From Algoriphagus sp. TR-M9 (GTDB lineage: Bacteria > Bacteroidota > Bacteroidia > Cytophagales > Cyclobacteriaceae): 64,000 nt of DNA. Where the stretch lies: NCBI RefSeq assembly GCF_027594545.1, contig NZ_CP115160.1, positions 3,964,501-4,028,500 of the forward strand, read 5' to 3'. Below, piece by piece: positions 15,754 to 24,361 of this stretch (position 1 is the first letter of the stretch; each line of letters starts with the position of its first letter). The position numbers were made by a program, and so were the translations under genes. The notes under the pieces were generated by a model, which saw only the letters and a program-made list of their open reading frames with translations, searched no databases and was not told the DNA's origin.

Positions 15754-16401
15754 TTAGGCATTAGAATCAATGATTTTGCTAAGCAATTCAGAATCAATTT
15801 GATGACCTCCACTATAGCTAAGTTCTTCGGCTGTTTTACCTAGTTTAAAAAGCATCTTTTGCTGAGCTAAAATTGCCTGATCTGTGACAAATTCATCCTG
15901 ATCCCCCATTACCATTAGAATCTTTGTCTTACCAAATTTCTCCCGGGCCAGGTCCAGCTTCATGTCTTCGGCAAATCCTCCGGCCCAAAGTATCAATTGA
16001 ACTATACTGCCAGACCATTGGCTGGCCCAGCGCGTGGCAGTGGCTGCTCCCTGAGAAAATCCCAAAACTTTCACTTTAGGCAAACTTGCAAAACCGGACA
16101 AATACTTTTCCATCAAGCTATCCAATAAAACATGATTGTTGGCAATGGCGACTTCACGCTCATGCCTGGTCATCCAGTTTGCTCCTACTCTCCCTGAAAA
16201 CCCGTTCAGGTAATTGTAATTTGTGCCTTCTGGTGCTATGAACAACCGCTCAGACGAGTCATGAGGCTGAAACTTCCGAAGAAAAAACTCCGCCAGCTGC
16301 CCATAGCCATGTAACACCAACCATACTTCCTTCTCTTCGAAGGTAGGTTCATGTGAAAGGGCATAGTGTGCCTGATATTGAAAATGTAAACTTTTCTTCA
16401 A
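15754..16401 (-). CDS. Alpha/beta hydrolase, esterase/phospholipase-like
   Basis: A 215-residue soluble hydrolase of the carboxylesterase/phospholipase type. The catalytic serine lies in GFSQGAATA, the oxyanion region in VWLVLHGYGQLAEFF, the acid in MVMGDQDEFV and the histidine in YSGGHQID, so the triad is complete. The natural ester substrate is unknown. The first codon is TTG; no ATG occurs in frame before residue 75, so either TTG or a start inside the preceding cdd gene is used. The cdd stop lies 4 bases upstream, and the two are probably one operon. Confidence 0.82.
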   Translation of the reverse strand: MKKSLHFQYQAHYALSHEPTFEEKEVWLVLHGYGQLAEFFLRKFQPHDSSERLFIAPEGTNYNYLNGFSGRVGANWMTRHEREVAIANNHVLLDSLMEKYLSGFASLPKVKVLGFSQGAATATRWASQWSGSIVQLILWAGGFAEDMKLDLAREKFGKTKILMVMGDQDEFVTDQAILAQQKMLFKLGKTAEELSYSGGHQIDSELLSKIIDSNA

Positions 16402-16405
16402 AACC

Positions 16406-16888
16406 CTAAGCGTTCAGATCGTCAAACTTGAAAGGCAGTAAGGACTGAATCCCATTAAACCTCAAAATATCCCCATTTGCTTGTTGAAGCAATAGGGAAA
16501 TGGGGCTTCCAAATCTCATCTCCGTCTCATTGATAGCCTGTCTGCACATTCCGCAAGGCGACACCTTTGCCCAGACCTCATCTCCTCTTCGTCTAGCCGC
16601 GATAGCCAACTGCTTCACCGCTACCCCAGAAAAATTGGCACCCGCATAGCCCAGAACCAATCGCTCTGCACAGGTCCCTACTGGGAAACTGACATTCTCC
16701 TGATTGCTGGACTGCAAAATCTCTCCTGACTCCAGCCTCAGCGCTGCGCCCACTTGGAATGCTGAATAGGGAGCATAGGCAGTTTCAGAGATCCTCCTGG
16801 CCCGCATCATCAGCTGCTGCTCTTCTGTACTTAGCTCCTCCCAGGACAGTTCTTCAAACTCTGCTTGAAATCTTATCTTTTTACTCAT
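16406..16888 (-). CDS. cdd: Cytidine deaminase
   Basis: Zinc enzyme that deaminates cytidine and deoxycytidine to uridine in pyrimidine salvage. The zinc site is complete: GTCAERLVLGYAG supplies the first cysteine and catalytic glutamate, and SPCGMCRQAINE the other two cysteines. YAPYSAFQVGAALRLESGE is the substrate-binding loop of the family. 160 residues with an N-terminal extension of about 25 residues relative to the shortest family members. Its ATG precedes the esterase gene, which it probably heads as an operon. Confidence 0.95.
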   Translation of the reverse strand: MSKKIRFQAEFEELSWEELSTEEQQLMMRARRISETAYAPYSAFQVGAALRLESGEILQSSNQENVSFPVGTCAERLVLGYAGANFSGVAVKQLAIAARRRGDEVWAKVSPCGMCRQAINETEMRFGSPISLLLQQANGDILRFNGIQSLLPFKFDDLNA

Positions 16889-16994
16889 AGTCTCTTAATA
16901 GGTGTCATCCTAACGATTAAGGTACAGAAAAGTTATTCCACTTTAGGCCAGCCTGCTTTTTTGGCTAGTATAAATTGCACATTTTAGCCTAGGC

Positions 16995-17002
16995 TAATTT
17001 TG
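16995..17002 (+). promoter_or_regulatory. -7 box for the saccharopine dehydrogenase-like gene
   Basis: TAATTTTG, matching the Bacteroidota -7 consensus TAnnTTTG, ends 6 bases before the chosen ATG at 17009. The mRNA would start at or next to the ATG, making it leaderless. No good TTTG lies 19 bases upstream (an ATTG is 17 bases upstream). Confidence 0.45.
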
Positions 17003-17008
17003 AGTACT

Positions 17009-18349
17009 ATGCAGACCATATTGATTTTAGGAGGTGGCAAATCGGCCATTTATTTGATTGATTACTTAGCAGAAAGCTGCCTTTCGAAGTCCCGAAAGTT
17101 GATTTTGGCAGACCTAAACCTAGGATCTGCTCAAGAAAAACTCAAGGATCGCCCAAACACCGAAGCCAGGAAGCTAAATATCGAAGACCTCAGTGCCAGA
17201 CAATTCCTCATCCAGGAAGCCGACTTAGTCATATCCATGCTACCTGCATTCCTGCACCCCACCGTGGCCAAAGACTGCCTGGATTTTGGAAAGCACTTCT
17301 TCTCTGCCTCATATGAATCGGATGAGATGAGAAAAATGAAAACGGAAATCGAGGCCAAGAACCTGATTTTCCTCAATGAATGCGGCTTGGATCCTGGAAT
17401 CGACCACATGTCTGCCATGAAAATTATAGACCGGGCAAAAGCCGAAGGGGAGGAAATCATTTCTTTTAAATCTTACTGCGGTGGACTTTTATCCCCTGAA
17501 TCTGAGGACAATCCATGGAAATATAAATTCACCTGGAACCCCCGAAATGTAGTACTAGCCGGCCAAGGTGCCTCCAGATACATCGATCAAGGTGAACTTA
17601 AACTCGTCCCTTATCATCGACTATTTACCCGGCTGGACTCCATAAAGCTTCCTGGACTTGGTAACTTCGAGGGCTATCCAAACCGGGACTCGCTCAGCTA
17701 TCGCAAAACTTACGGGGTGGAAAACATCCCTACCATGCTACGCGGCACATTACGTCGAGAAGGTTATTGCAAAGCCTGGAATATTTTCGTTCAACTGGGT
17801 ATGTGCGATGACAGTTATGAATTGGATCTACCTGATAAGATGAGTCTCAGGCAGTTTCTGAATACTTTTCTACCCTATGATCCTGTCCAGACTGTGGAGG
17901 AAAAAGTTGCTGACGTCATTCCAGATTTTGATTTTCAAACATGGGAGAAGATCCAATGGTTGGGCTTTTTTGGTCCAAATCCACTACCCAAAACCAAAGG
18001 CTCCCCGGCAGCCATTTTACAGGCAATTTTGGAGAAAAACTGGAAGCTTTATCCCGAAGACAAAGACATGATCGTCATGCAGCATCTCTTTGAACTTGCA
18101 ACCAAAAGCGGCAAAAAAACCATCACGTCCACCTTGGTTTCCTTCGGGGAGGGCAGTACCTACACAGCCATGGCCAAAACAGTTGGTTTACCCTTGGCCA
18201 TTGCGGTGGATTTGTTTTTGGATGGAAAAATTAAGCTCGCAGGATTACATACTCCAGTGATCCCAAGGCTATATCAACCCATTTTAGAGGAATTGGACAA
18301 GTTTGGAATACGGTTTAAGGAAGAAGTTTTAGCGAAAGAAGGCCCGTGA
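17009..18349 (+). CDS. Saccharopine dehydrogenase family protein
   Basis: A 446-residue NAD(P)-linked oxidoreductase with an N-terminal Rossmann fold (TILILGGGKSAIYLIDYL) and the conserved LNECGLDPGIDHMSAMK segment, followed by FKSYCGGLLSPESEDNPWKYKFTWNP, which is the signature of saccharopine reductase-type lysine metabolism enzymes (LYS9-like). In bacteria this can act in lysine degradation or synthesis through aminoadipate. The ATG is chosen over an upstream TTG (17000) because the TTG lies inside a likely -7 promoter box. It stands alone, convergent with the tRNA methyltransferase gene. Confidence 0.88.
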   Translation: MQTILILGGGKSAIYLIDYLAESCLSKSRKLILADLNLGSAQEKLKDRPNTEARKLNIEDLSARQFLIQEADLVISMLPAFLHPTVAKDCLDFGKHFFSASYESDEMRKMKTEIEAKNLIFLNECGLDPGIDHMSAMKIIDRAKAEGEEIISFKSYCGGLLSPESEDNPWKYKFTWNPRNVVLAGQGASRYIDQGELKLVPYHRLFTRLDSIKLPGLGNFEGYPNRDSLSYRKTYGVENIPTMLRGTLRREGYCKAWNIFVQLGMCDDSYELDLPDKMSLRQFLNTFLPYDPVQTVEEKVADVIPDFDFQTWEKIQWLGFFGPNPLPKTKGSPAAILQAILEKNWKLYPEDKDMIVMQHLFELATKSGKKTITSTLVSFGEGSTYTAMAKTVGLPLAIAVDLFLDGKIKLAGLHTPVIPRLYQPILEELDKFGIRFKEEVLAKEGP

Positions 18350-18357
18350 AATCACCT

Positions 18358-19065
18358 TTAATAGTCCAATAAAAACCCTTTTACCAAGGCTGCATAGGAA
18401 GAGTGAGGATTTCCATCTTCATCTTTGATAAAAATGGGACGAACCTCCATCGCTTGATTTACTGAAGAAAAAGCACAAATTTCCCGTTGTACCCGCTTGC
18501 CAGGCTTATCCTGAAGCGTGAATTTTTCCACCATATTTAATCCCATATTTTCAGAGATTGCTGAAAACTCCAGCATTTGCCTAGGAGGCAATATCACCCA
18601 AAAACCCCCTCCTGTCTGAAGCAATTCACCTGCTTTGGAAATCAAGTCCAAAAAAGAAAGCTCATCTGTGTGCAGTGCGGTATTTCGCTGTGCATCTTTA
18701 GCTTTGAGGTGGTCCGGAAAATAAGGTGGATTACTGACGATCAAATCATATGGCGCAGCAGAAGTAAAATCCTGTAACCTCCCATGGATCAAGTTCATTC
18801 TACTAGCAAACGGGCTAGCGCTGATATTCTCCGCCGCTTGCTCCGCCGCCTGTTCATCTATTTCAATGGCCTCAATCTGTGCATTTGGAAACCGCTGCGC
18901 AAGCATTAGCGCAATCACCCCCGTACCGGTTCCTATATCCAGGATTCTTCTAGGAGAAGTAGCAGTTGCTAATGCTCCCAGCATCACGGCATCGGTACTG
19001 ATCTTCATGCCACTTCGATCTTGGTGCACTGTAAATTGCTGAAAGCGAAACCAGGAATTTCCCAT
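18358..19065 (-). CDS. tRNA1(Val) (adenine-N6)-methyltransferase-like protein
   Basis: A 235-residue SAM-dependent methyltransferase. MKISTDAVMLGALA, then the SAM motif ILDIGTGTGVIALMLAQR and the catalytic DLIVSNPPYF (NPPY motif, exocyclic amine methylation) match the TrmN6/YfiC family that modifies A37 of tRNA1(Val). The N-terminal FRFQQFTVHQDRSG is also characteristic. Length is typical. Its start overlaps the stop of the upstream DUF2179 gene by one base, so translation is probably coupled. YfiC-type function is inferred from the family. Confidence 0.88.
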   Translation of the reverse strand: MGNSWFRFQQFTVHQDRSGMKISTDAVMLGALATATSPRRILDIGTGTGVIALMLAQRFPNAQIEAIEIDEQAAEQAAENISASPFASRMNLIHGRLQDFTSAAPYDLIVSNPPYFPDHLKAKDAQRNTALHTDELSFLDLISKAGELLQTGGGFWVILPPRQMLEFSAISENMGLNMVEKFTLQDKPGKRVQREICAFSSVNQAMEVRPIFIKDEDGNPHSSYAALVKGFLLDY

Positions 19066-19667
19066 CAGGTACGGGCTTTACTGAAAAAGCTCATATTGAA
19101 TCTGGGCTTGTCATCCATCACATTCAAATCATCTTCAGAGACCCGTTTCACACTCTCAATGGTATAGAACGCCTTCTCGTCCACACTTTTCAATTTGTCC
19201 ACAAACTCCTTCAGATTTTCTCTTTTCATGACTGTGAACAGTAGAATCACCTTACCGTAACGCCCTTCAGCCCCTACGCTGGTGAATCGGAAATCCCGTT
19301 CTTTCATGTATTCAAGCAGTTCGGGATGGGGTTTTGGCGAGATCACCCGCACCAAAACTCTACCTAAAGCAAGCTTTTCTTCGAAATACATCCCCACATA
19401 AGTCCCTGTCCCAAATCCAGCTGCATAAGCCAGGTAGGAAAGGGGATTGTCAATATTCTGAAAAATCTGTCCTATGGCCAGTAGCCATATCAAAGCTTCA
19501 AAAAAACCCAAAACAGGGGCGATATTCTTCTTGCCATTCATCATAAACATGATGCGCAAGGTATTAATGGAGACATCCCCAACCCTCGCACAGAAGATAA
19601 GCAAAGGCATGATCAGGTAATTAAAAAGCTGATCAGAAACTCCTAGGGTATTGAGAAATTCTTGCAT
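19065..19667 (-). CDS. DUF2179 / UPF0316 family membrane protein
   Basis: A 200-residue protein with about three N-terminal membrane helices (NYLIMPLLIFCARVGDVSI, VLGFFEALIWLLAIGQIF, YLAYAAGFGTGTYVGMYF) and a soluble C-terminal part (residues 105-175; RFTSVGAEGRYGKVILLFTV) that matches the DUF2179 cytoplasmic domain. The RVGDVSINTLRIMFMMNGKK motif is highly conserved in the family. Function is unknown. A TAATTTTG -7 box lies about 35 bases upstream of the ATG. It overlaps the tRNA methyltransferase gene by one base, an operon. Confidence 0.85.
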   Translation of the reverse strand: MQEFLNTLGVSDQLFNYLIMPLLIFCARVGDVSINTLRIMFMMNGKKNIAPVLGFFEALIWLLAIGQIFQNIDNPLSYLAYAAGFGTGTYVGMYFEEKLALGRVLVRVISPKPHPELLEYMKERDFRFTSVGAEGRYGKVILLFTVMKRENLKEFVDKLKSVDEKAFYTIESVKRVSEDDLNVMDDKPRFNMSFFSKART

Positions 19668-19736
19668 GACAAAATCAGGTAGATTGAAGCCGCAAAATTA
19701 CACCCTATTCCAGCAAGAGCGAAATAAAATTTGGGA

Positions 19737-20900
19737 TTAGATTTTACGGTCTCGCCCGGCTGCCATCCCAAAGTATGTAAATACCAAAGCAAAAAATAAA
19801 AGGAAATAAATCAGGACATTCCAATTGTCAAATAAATCCAATGAAACCCCAAATAACAAAGGACCTAGGGCTGCCAAGTAATAGCCTGAAGACTGCACCA
19901 TGGCCGAAAGTTTTGCGGTAGTCTGGTCTTCTGCCGTTCGTAGCGATATGAGGGTATAAGCGATACTCAAACTCGCACCCATACAAAATCCCACTAATGC
20001 CAAAGCTGCATAAGTGAGCAGTTCATGCTGAATAAATAAGGCTAAATATCCCAATACATAAGCCACTCCCACCCATTTGATCACAGCAGTCTGTTCCTTC
20101 ATTTTGATCAGAAAATTGGGAGCAAAGTAGGATCCCAAAAGAGAAACGAACTGCATCAAAGAGGCCACTATTCCGGCTTGTGCAGGGCTCCATCCCCTTG
20201 AAATCAACATATCAGGCAACCAGGTAATCATCGTAAAGTACATCACAGATTGGGCTCCCATAAAAACAGTCACCTGCCAGGCCAACTTGGATTTCCATAC
20301 ATTCTTTGCTTTTCCTGTTACTTCATGCAAACTAGCCTTGGGCCGCTGTAACTGCGGGATCCAAAAGAGCATCGCCAACACCATAAATGCTGACCAAGAC
20401 GCCAAAGATCCCCTCCAGCCTAGCTCCCAATCAACTGCCAAGGGAACGCTTAAGCCTACCGCTATGGCAGCAAATAATGACATCATAGTAGCCAATAGTG
20501 CAGTCATCAATCCCAATTTCTCTGGCAGCCTCACCTTGATCAGTGGAATCAGAAGCACATTGGCGATTACGATCCCAATTCCCGTCAAAGCGGTACCCAG
20601 AATCATTAGCTCTATACCACCTAATACACGGATTACAACTCCTGTAAATAAAATCACCAGTCCCAGAAATACAGCTCTACCCATCCCCAAGCGCTTCCCT
20701 ATCCCCGGTGCAAATAGAGAGAAGGTAGCAAATGTCAAAAGAGGAAGTGTAGTGAGGAATCCTGCCAGGCCATTGGACAAGCCTAGGTCCTCCCTGATAA
20801 AGGGAATCAATGGCCCAACTGACGCTATGGAAGTCCGAAGATTGATGGAAACCAGAATAATCCCGGCCATTAACACAAAGGAGGATGAAGCCCTATTCAT
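19737..20900 (-). CDS. MFS transporter, CynX/NimT type
   Basis: A 387-residue inner-membrane carrier with 12 predicted helices in two sets of six. The start (SFVLMAGIILVSINLRTSIASVGPLIPFI) and the loop between helices 2 and 3 (GKRLGMGRAVFLGL) match the CynX/NimT branch of the major facilitator superfamily, which includes cyanate and 2-nitroimidazole carriers; the substrate here is unknown. The central loop carries LQRPKASLHEVTGKAKNVWK. It stands between two genes on the same strand with gaps of 69 and 119 bases, so is probably a single gene. Confidence 0.85.
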   Translation of the reverse strand: MNRASSSFVLMAGIILVSINLRTSIASVGPLIPFIREDLGLSNGLAGFLTTLPLLTFATFSLFAPGIGKRLGMGRAVFLGLVILFTGVVIRVLGGIELMILGTALTGIGIVIANVLLIPLIKVRLPEKLGLMTALLATMMSLFAAIAVGLSVPLAVDWELGWRGSLASWSAFMVLAMLFWIPQLQRPKASLHEVTGKAKNVWKSKLAWQVTVFMGAQSVMYFTMITWLPDMLISRGWSPAQAGIVASLMQFVSLLGSYFAPNFLIKMKEQTAVIKWVGVAYVLGYLALFIQHELLTYAALALVGFCMGASLSIAYTLISLRTAEDQTTAKLSAMVQSSGYYLAALGPLLFGVSLDLFDNWNVLIYFLLFFALVFTYFGMAAGRDRKI

Positions 20901-20980
20901 AAAAGTGTAGCGAAAATATGCATTTACTCAATGAGCCAAGATAAGCATGCAGCGACTAATTAGACTGAAAAATTGCCTCA

Positions 20981-21012
20981 AAAAGAAAAGCCTTCCGAGG
21001 TTTCAGAAGGCT
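20981..21012 (-). terminator. Intrinsic terminator of metK
   Basis: A 7-bp stem AGCCTTC / GAAGGCT (20989-20995 with 21006-21012) just after the metK stop, followed on the minus strand by TTTTCTTTTT. Confidence 0.75.
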
Positions 21013-21019
21013 TCCCATT

Positions 21020-22273
21020 TTATAAACCAAAGCTGGCTTTGAGTTGATCCACATAATCTAGTTTTTCCCAAGTGAAAAGTTCTACCTCATGGGTCACAGA
21101 CTCACGATACGGGGAATGGAAAGTTTTGGTGACTACCTTGTTTTCTCTTCCCATATGTCCATAAGCAGCGGTTTCTTCATAGATAGGATTTCTCAACTTC
21201 AGCCTTTGCTCGATTGCGTATGGTCTCATGTCAAAAATTGCTTCGATTTTCTTGGCGATTGCCCCATCACTCAAGCCTACTTTGGACGTGCCATAAGTGT
21301 TGACATATATTCCCATAGGAGCAGCTACTCCGATGGCATAGGAAACCTGGACCAATACCTCATCTGCAATTCCTGCTGCCACCATGTTTTTGGCAATGTG
21401 TCTAGTAGCATAAGCGGCAGATCGGTCCACTTTGGAAGGATCCTTTCCGGAGAAAGCTCCCCCACCATGTGCTCCTTTTCCACCATAGGTATCCACGATG
21501 ATTTTTCTACCGGTAAGTCCTGCATCTCCATGTGGTCCACCGATGACAAACTTCCCGGTAGGATTGATATGGTATTTGATATCTGAGGTAAAGAGCTTTT
21601 GCAGTTCTGGTTTGAGCTGAGCAGTCACTCTTGGAATCAAAATAGAAATGATGTCAGATTTAATCTTGGCAAGCATAGCACTTTCCTCATCAAAGTCATC
21701 GTGCTGCGTAGAAACAACAATAGCCTCGATTCGCTGAGGTACATTATCGTCACTGTATTCTATGGTTACCTGCGCTTTAGAGTCAGGTCTTAGATATGTA
21801 ATTTCTTTGTTTTCTCTTCTCAAGGCAGCCAGTTCACGAAGAATTCTGTGAGAAATATCCAAGGCCAACGGCATGTAATTCTCCGTTTCATTGGTGGCAT
21901 AGCCAAACATCATTCCCTGATCCCCTGCTCCCTGTTCTTCGGGGCTTTGTCTATCCACACCCTGATTGATATCCGCAGATTGCTCATGTATGGCCGAAAG
22001 CACCCCGCATGAGTTCCCTTCAAACATGTAATCACTTTTGGTATAACCTATGCGATTGATCACATCACGGGCGATCTTCTGCACATCCAGATAGATGTCC
22101 GAGTTCACCTCACCTGCCAAGACTACCTGGCCAGTAGTTACCAAAGTTTCACAAGCTACTTTCGATTTGGGATCAAACGCCAAAAAATTATCTATCAATG
22201 CGTCTGAAATTTGATCTGCGATTTTATCTGGGTGTCCCTCAGAAACTGACTCTGAGGTGAATAAATATGCCAT
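21020..22273 (-). CDS. metK: S-adenosylmethionine synthetase
   Basis: Joins methionine and ATP to make S-adenosylmethionine. Motifs: [20 protein letters not shown] (N-terminal, with the catalytic histidine), the loop [14 protein letters not shown], the P-loop-like [19 protein letters not shown] and the [13 protein letters not shown] segment. 417 residues, normal for Bacteroidota. The ATG at 22273 is chosen because it begins [13 protein letters not shown]; an upstream frame extension to 22432 lacks similarity. A TATTTTTG -7 box (22317-22310) lies about 35 bases upstream. It stands alone. Confidence 0.97.
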   Translation of the reverse strand: MAYLFTSESVSEGHPDKIADQISDALIDNFLAFDPKSKVACETLVTTGQVVLAGEVNSDIYLDVQKIARDVINRIGYTKSDYMFEGNSCGVLSAIHEQSADINQGVDRQSPEEQGAGDQGMMFGYATNETENYMPLALDISHRILRELAALRRENKEITYLRPDSKAQVTIEYSDDNVPQRIEAIVVSTQHDDFDEESAMLAKIKSDIISILIPRVTAQLKPELQKLFTSDIKYHINPTGKFVIGGPHGDAGLTGRKIIVDTYGGKGAHGGGAFSGKDPSKVDRSAAYATRHIAKNMVAAGIADEVLVQVSYAIGVAAPMGIYVNTYGTSKVGLSDGAIAKKIEAIFDMRPYAIEQRLKLRNPIYEETAAYGHMGRENKVVTKTFHSPYRESVTHEVELFTWEKLDYVDQLKASFGL

Positions 22274-22309
22274 AAATATATTTTGGAATACGATTTTTAA
22301 AGAAAGCCC

Positions 22310-22317
22310 AAAAATAC
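22310..22317 (-). promoter_or_regulatory. Candidate -7 box of metK
   Basis: TATTTTTG on the minus strand matches TAnnTTTG. A T-rich stretch (TTTT) stands 18 bases upstream in place of TTTG. The leader would be about 30 bases. Confidence 0.45.
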
Positions 22318-22422
22318 GTGAACTGACTGAAATAAAAAATTTATTCCAAGGGCGGTGAGGCTTTGAATGGACAGCTGTTAAATGGGAGCCTTCAGTCCTG
22401 AAACAAATGGATTTTTGGGCAT

Positions 22423-22453
22423 AAAAAAACACCGTCCAGAAAACTGAACGGTG
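22423..22453 (-). terminator. Intrinsic terminator of the secreted-protein gene
   Basis: Stem CACCGT / ACGGTG (22430-22435 with 22448-22453) extended by a second pairing TCAG/CTGG, then seven Ts on the minus strand. It ends the 22477-23040 gene. Confidence 0.8.
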
Positions 22454-22476
22454 CTGTTTTAATAGGTTTGAACTGC

Positions 22477-23040
22477 TTATAGCATGGTCACAAAGCTCTC
22501 AAAACCAGTTCCAGTCTTTACTCTGAAGTTGATTCCGTCGGCATTGGCTCTGTCGATTGTGTAGATTTTGTGTAGACCTTGAGGATTGTCCACCTTTTCA
22601 GTGTGGATCAATTGGTTTCCGTCATAAATCAAAACTTCGATATCTTTTGCCTGAAGGTTGCTTACTAGCAATCTGTACTGATTATCTCCCATAGGAGTCA
22701 CTCTAGTGTAAACCGCTGGAGCTTCAGCTACGAAAGTATCGAAAGTGGCAGTTCTCAAAACACCAGACTGATCGATCACTTCTACAGAATAAGTTCCTTC
22801 AGGAAGAGCTTTCAAGTCATATTTTTTAGCAAAAGCCTCTTCTTTATTGATTCTGTCTCTCATGATCACACGATCTTCAGTGTCAGTGATTTTCACTATT
22901 ACAGTTCCCTGTGGCGCTTCATTGAAAGCCACAGCCACCTTAGTTGGCTCAATCTGTCTGATTTGGACAGCAATGTTTTCAGTTGCAAACGCTCCTGCTG
23001 CGATCCCCGCAACAAAAAGCAATGTGAATAATTTTTTCAT
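22477..23040 (-). CDS. Exported protein of unknown function, 187 residues
   Basis: Has a clear signal peptide ([20 protein letters not shown]) and a mature part made of two short beta-rich repeats: residues 20-90 ([33 protein letters not shown]) and 105-187 ([20 protein letters not shown]). These resemble Ig-like DUF3244 or T9SS-tail folds, in which a short 'xVxIxDxxG..V' strand pair is typical. It is probably periplasmic or on the cell surface. It has its own perfect promoter and its own terminator, so it is a single-gene unit that is likely well expressed. Function is not known. Confidence 0.7.
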   Translation of the reverse strand: MKKLFTLLFVAGIAAGAFATENIAVQIRQIEPTKVAVAFNEAPQGTVIVKITDTEDRVIMRDRINKEEAFAKKYDLKALPEGTYSVEVIDQSGVLRTATFDTFVAEAPAVYTRVTPMGDNQYRLLVSNLQAKDIEVLIYDGNQLIHTEKVDNPQGLHKIYTIDRANADGINFRVKTGTGFESFVTML

Positions 23041-23136
23041 TTTAATAATTGGTTTGAATAGGTTCTAAATTTTAAATAACCGCTGGACGGCTGTTCAGTC
23101 TCTGGGGGTAATTTGGGCTACTTGGTCCGTTTGATT

Positions 23137-23146
23137 ACCGATCGGT
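23137..23146. promoter_or_regulatory. Palindrome near the transcription start (operator candidate)
   Basis: The perfect 10-base palindrome ACCGATCGGT lies 15-24 bases downstream of the -7 box of the promoter at 23161-23191, in the predicted 5' leader of the secreted-protein gene, flanked by AAAC and ATCAAACGG. It could be a repressor site; no family is suggested. Confidence 0.35.
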
Positions 23147-23160
23147 TTGTTATTATGATT

Positions 23161-23191
23161 CAAAGGTACTACACGGAAACGTAATTGCAAA
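23161..23191 (-). promoter_or_regulatory. Bacteroidota housekeeping promoter
   Basis: On the minus strand TTTG (23191-23188), a 19-base spacer and TACCTTTG (23168-23161): an exact match to the -33/-7 consensus. It predicts a leader of about 115 bases before the ATG at 23040. Confidence 0.85.
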
Positions 23192-23531
23192 TGTTTCAAT
23201 GAAAAAAGATTATTGTTAATGATTCGTTAACAAAACCATTGATTTTTTACGTATTTAATAAAATACTTCCGCAATCGATAGCGAAGGCTCTGGAATTTGG
23301 ATATTTGGCACTTTTACAGAATTTTCATTTGAAAAAAATTAAAAACCAGAATTTGTGTCGTACCATTGATTTTGAATCAGGCTTTTATCCAATGGAAATT
23401 TTGTGAAAAAAAATTTTAAAAAAGTTTTTCAGCCTTCTTTTTACAAGCCGTTATACAGCCAATTATCAGCATTTTGGCAAGAAACACAGGGGAGCATACC
23501 CAACCACACACCCTGAAATTTGATTTATGAC
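23192..23531. other. AT-rich intergenic region with no recognised gene
   Basis: Between the promoter above and the terminator of the DUF4252 gene. It has several poly-A tracts and no convincing frame; a 64-codon minus frame at 23416-23610 shows no protein-like pattern and runs through a terminator. Confidence 0.5.
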
Positions 23532-23568
23532 AAAAAAAGTGGGCTGAAATATAAAGTTTCAACCCACT
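23532..23568 (-). terminator. Intrinsic terminator of the first DUF4252 gene
   Basis: A 12-bp stem with one wobble pair (AGTGGGCTGAAA / TTTCAACCCACT, 23538-23549 with 23557-23568), followed on the minus strand by seven Ts. It lies 57 bases after the gene's stop. Confidence 0.85.
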
Positions 23569-23624
23569 CACTGGAAATTTTGCAGATTCTGCAATCCTGC
23601 AAATTTCCAAACTTCAAGTAATTG

Positions 23625-24113
23625 CTAGTTTCTCCCCTTATAATTGGCAGCTTTTGCCACCATTTCCTGGTCAAAAGTCCCAAGTAATTCCACGACCATC
23701 AAGTCCCCATCATCACCGCCAACCAGCACCACCAAGTCAGAAATCTTTTTTCCTCCTTTGGAATACACCATCACGCTCCCGCTTTTTCCTTCTGAAGCTT
23801 CCATCAACAATTCGTATCGCTCACGCTCCAGCCCCTTTTGCAAAGACTTGGACTCTCTGCGGTTCACATCTGACTGATCCGGCAGATTGAAAAAATTAAG
23901 CTTGTCTATAGACTTTGCCACAGTGGCCATGTCATTCTCATCAATGTCAATTTTAAACCCTTCGGCAAAATTCATGAAGTTACCTCCCAGCTCCATGTGG
24001 AAGAAATCGTCCTCACCTTTGTATTTTTCATATAAGGCTTTGACGCTTTTACTCTGTGCTTGTACAGACCAGACTGCACCTAATAGTGCAAAAGTTAAAA
24101 TCAGCTTTTTCAT
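23625..24113 (-). CDS. DUF4252 protein, exported (first copy)
   Basis: A 162-residue exported protein with signal MKKLILTFALLGAVWSVQAQ. The mature part (ALYEKYKGEDDFFHMELGGN, FKIDIDEND, YELLMEASEGKSGSVMVYSK, GTFDQEMVAKAANY) matches DUF4252, a family common in Bacteroidota and often encoded beside ECF sigma factor genes. A second member lies 248 bases upstream on the same strand; they share the S-R-YELLM-E/D pattern and the DLMVVELLGTF/EFTLLSMLGSF stretch, so they are paralogues from duplication. Function is unknown; it may be periplasmic, with membrane-stress or surface roles as inference from context. Confidence 0.85.
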   Translation of the reverse strand: MKKLILTFALLGAVWSVQAQSKSVKALYEKYKGEDDFFHMELGGNFMNFAEGFKIDIDENDMATVAKSIDKLNFFNLPDQSDVNRRESKSLQKGLERERYELLMEASEGKSGSVMVYSKGGKKISDLVVLVGGDDGDLMVVELLGTFDQEMVAKAANYKGRN

Positions 24114-24213
24114 TTTAAAATGGTTTAGATTCTATATTAATATTGAGTAGGTTTTTTATTTACATGTATATCCGCTTTTCTGCCAGGAAGGAGGCTAAAG
24201 CAATTTAGCATAT

Positions 24214-24314
24214 GTTGAACTTTAGAATTGAAGCCACATCGGCCTGCCTACCGGCAAAGGCAGGTCTTCGGTCACTTGTACTGAGCGTAGTTGTAGTATC
24301 GGTCTTCTGACCAG
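24214..24314 (+). repeat. Dispersed repeat family 2, copy 1
   Basis: A 101-base element whose inverse copy lies at 50694-50794. By hand alignment without gaps, 86 of 101 positions are identical. It contains the hairpin CCTGCC/GGCAGG (around 24243-24264) and ends TCTTCTGACCAG. It lies between the two DUF4252 genes. Confidence 0.85.
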
Positions 24315-24361
24315 ATAAGCGAAGGATCTAAAGCGACTTGCATCATTGCGGATAATCATAG

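Noticed and set aside
20287..20910. 207-codon plus-strand frame
   Set aside because: It is the antisense of the MFS transporter gene, with low-complexity composition.
22274..22432. Upstream extension of the metK frame
   Set aside because: It covers the promoter region with a TATTTTTG box; [13 protein letters not shown] at 22273 is the standard start.
23416..23610. 64-codon minus-strand frame
   Set aside because: It overlaps a clear terminator of the DUF4252 gene and shows no plausible protein pattern.
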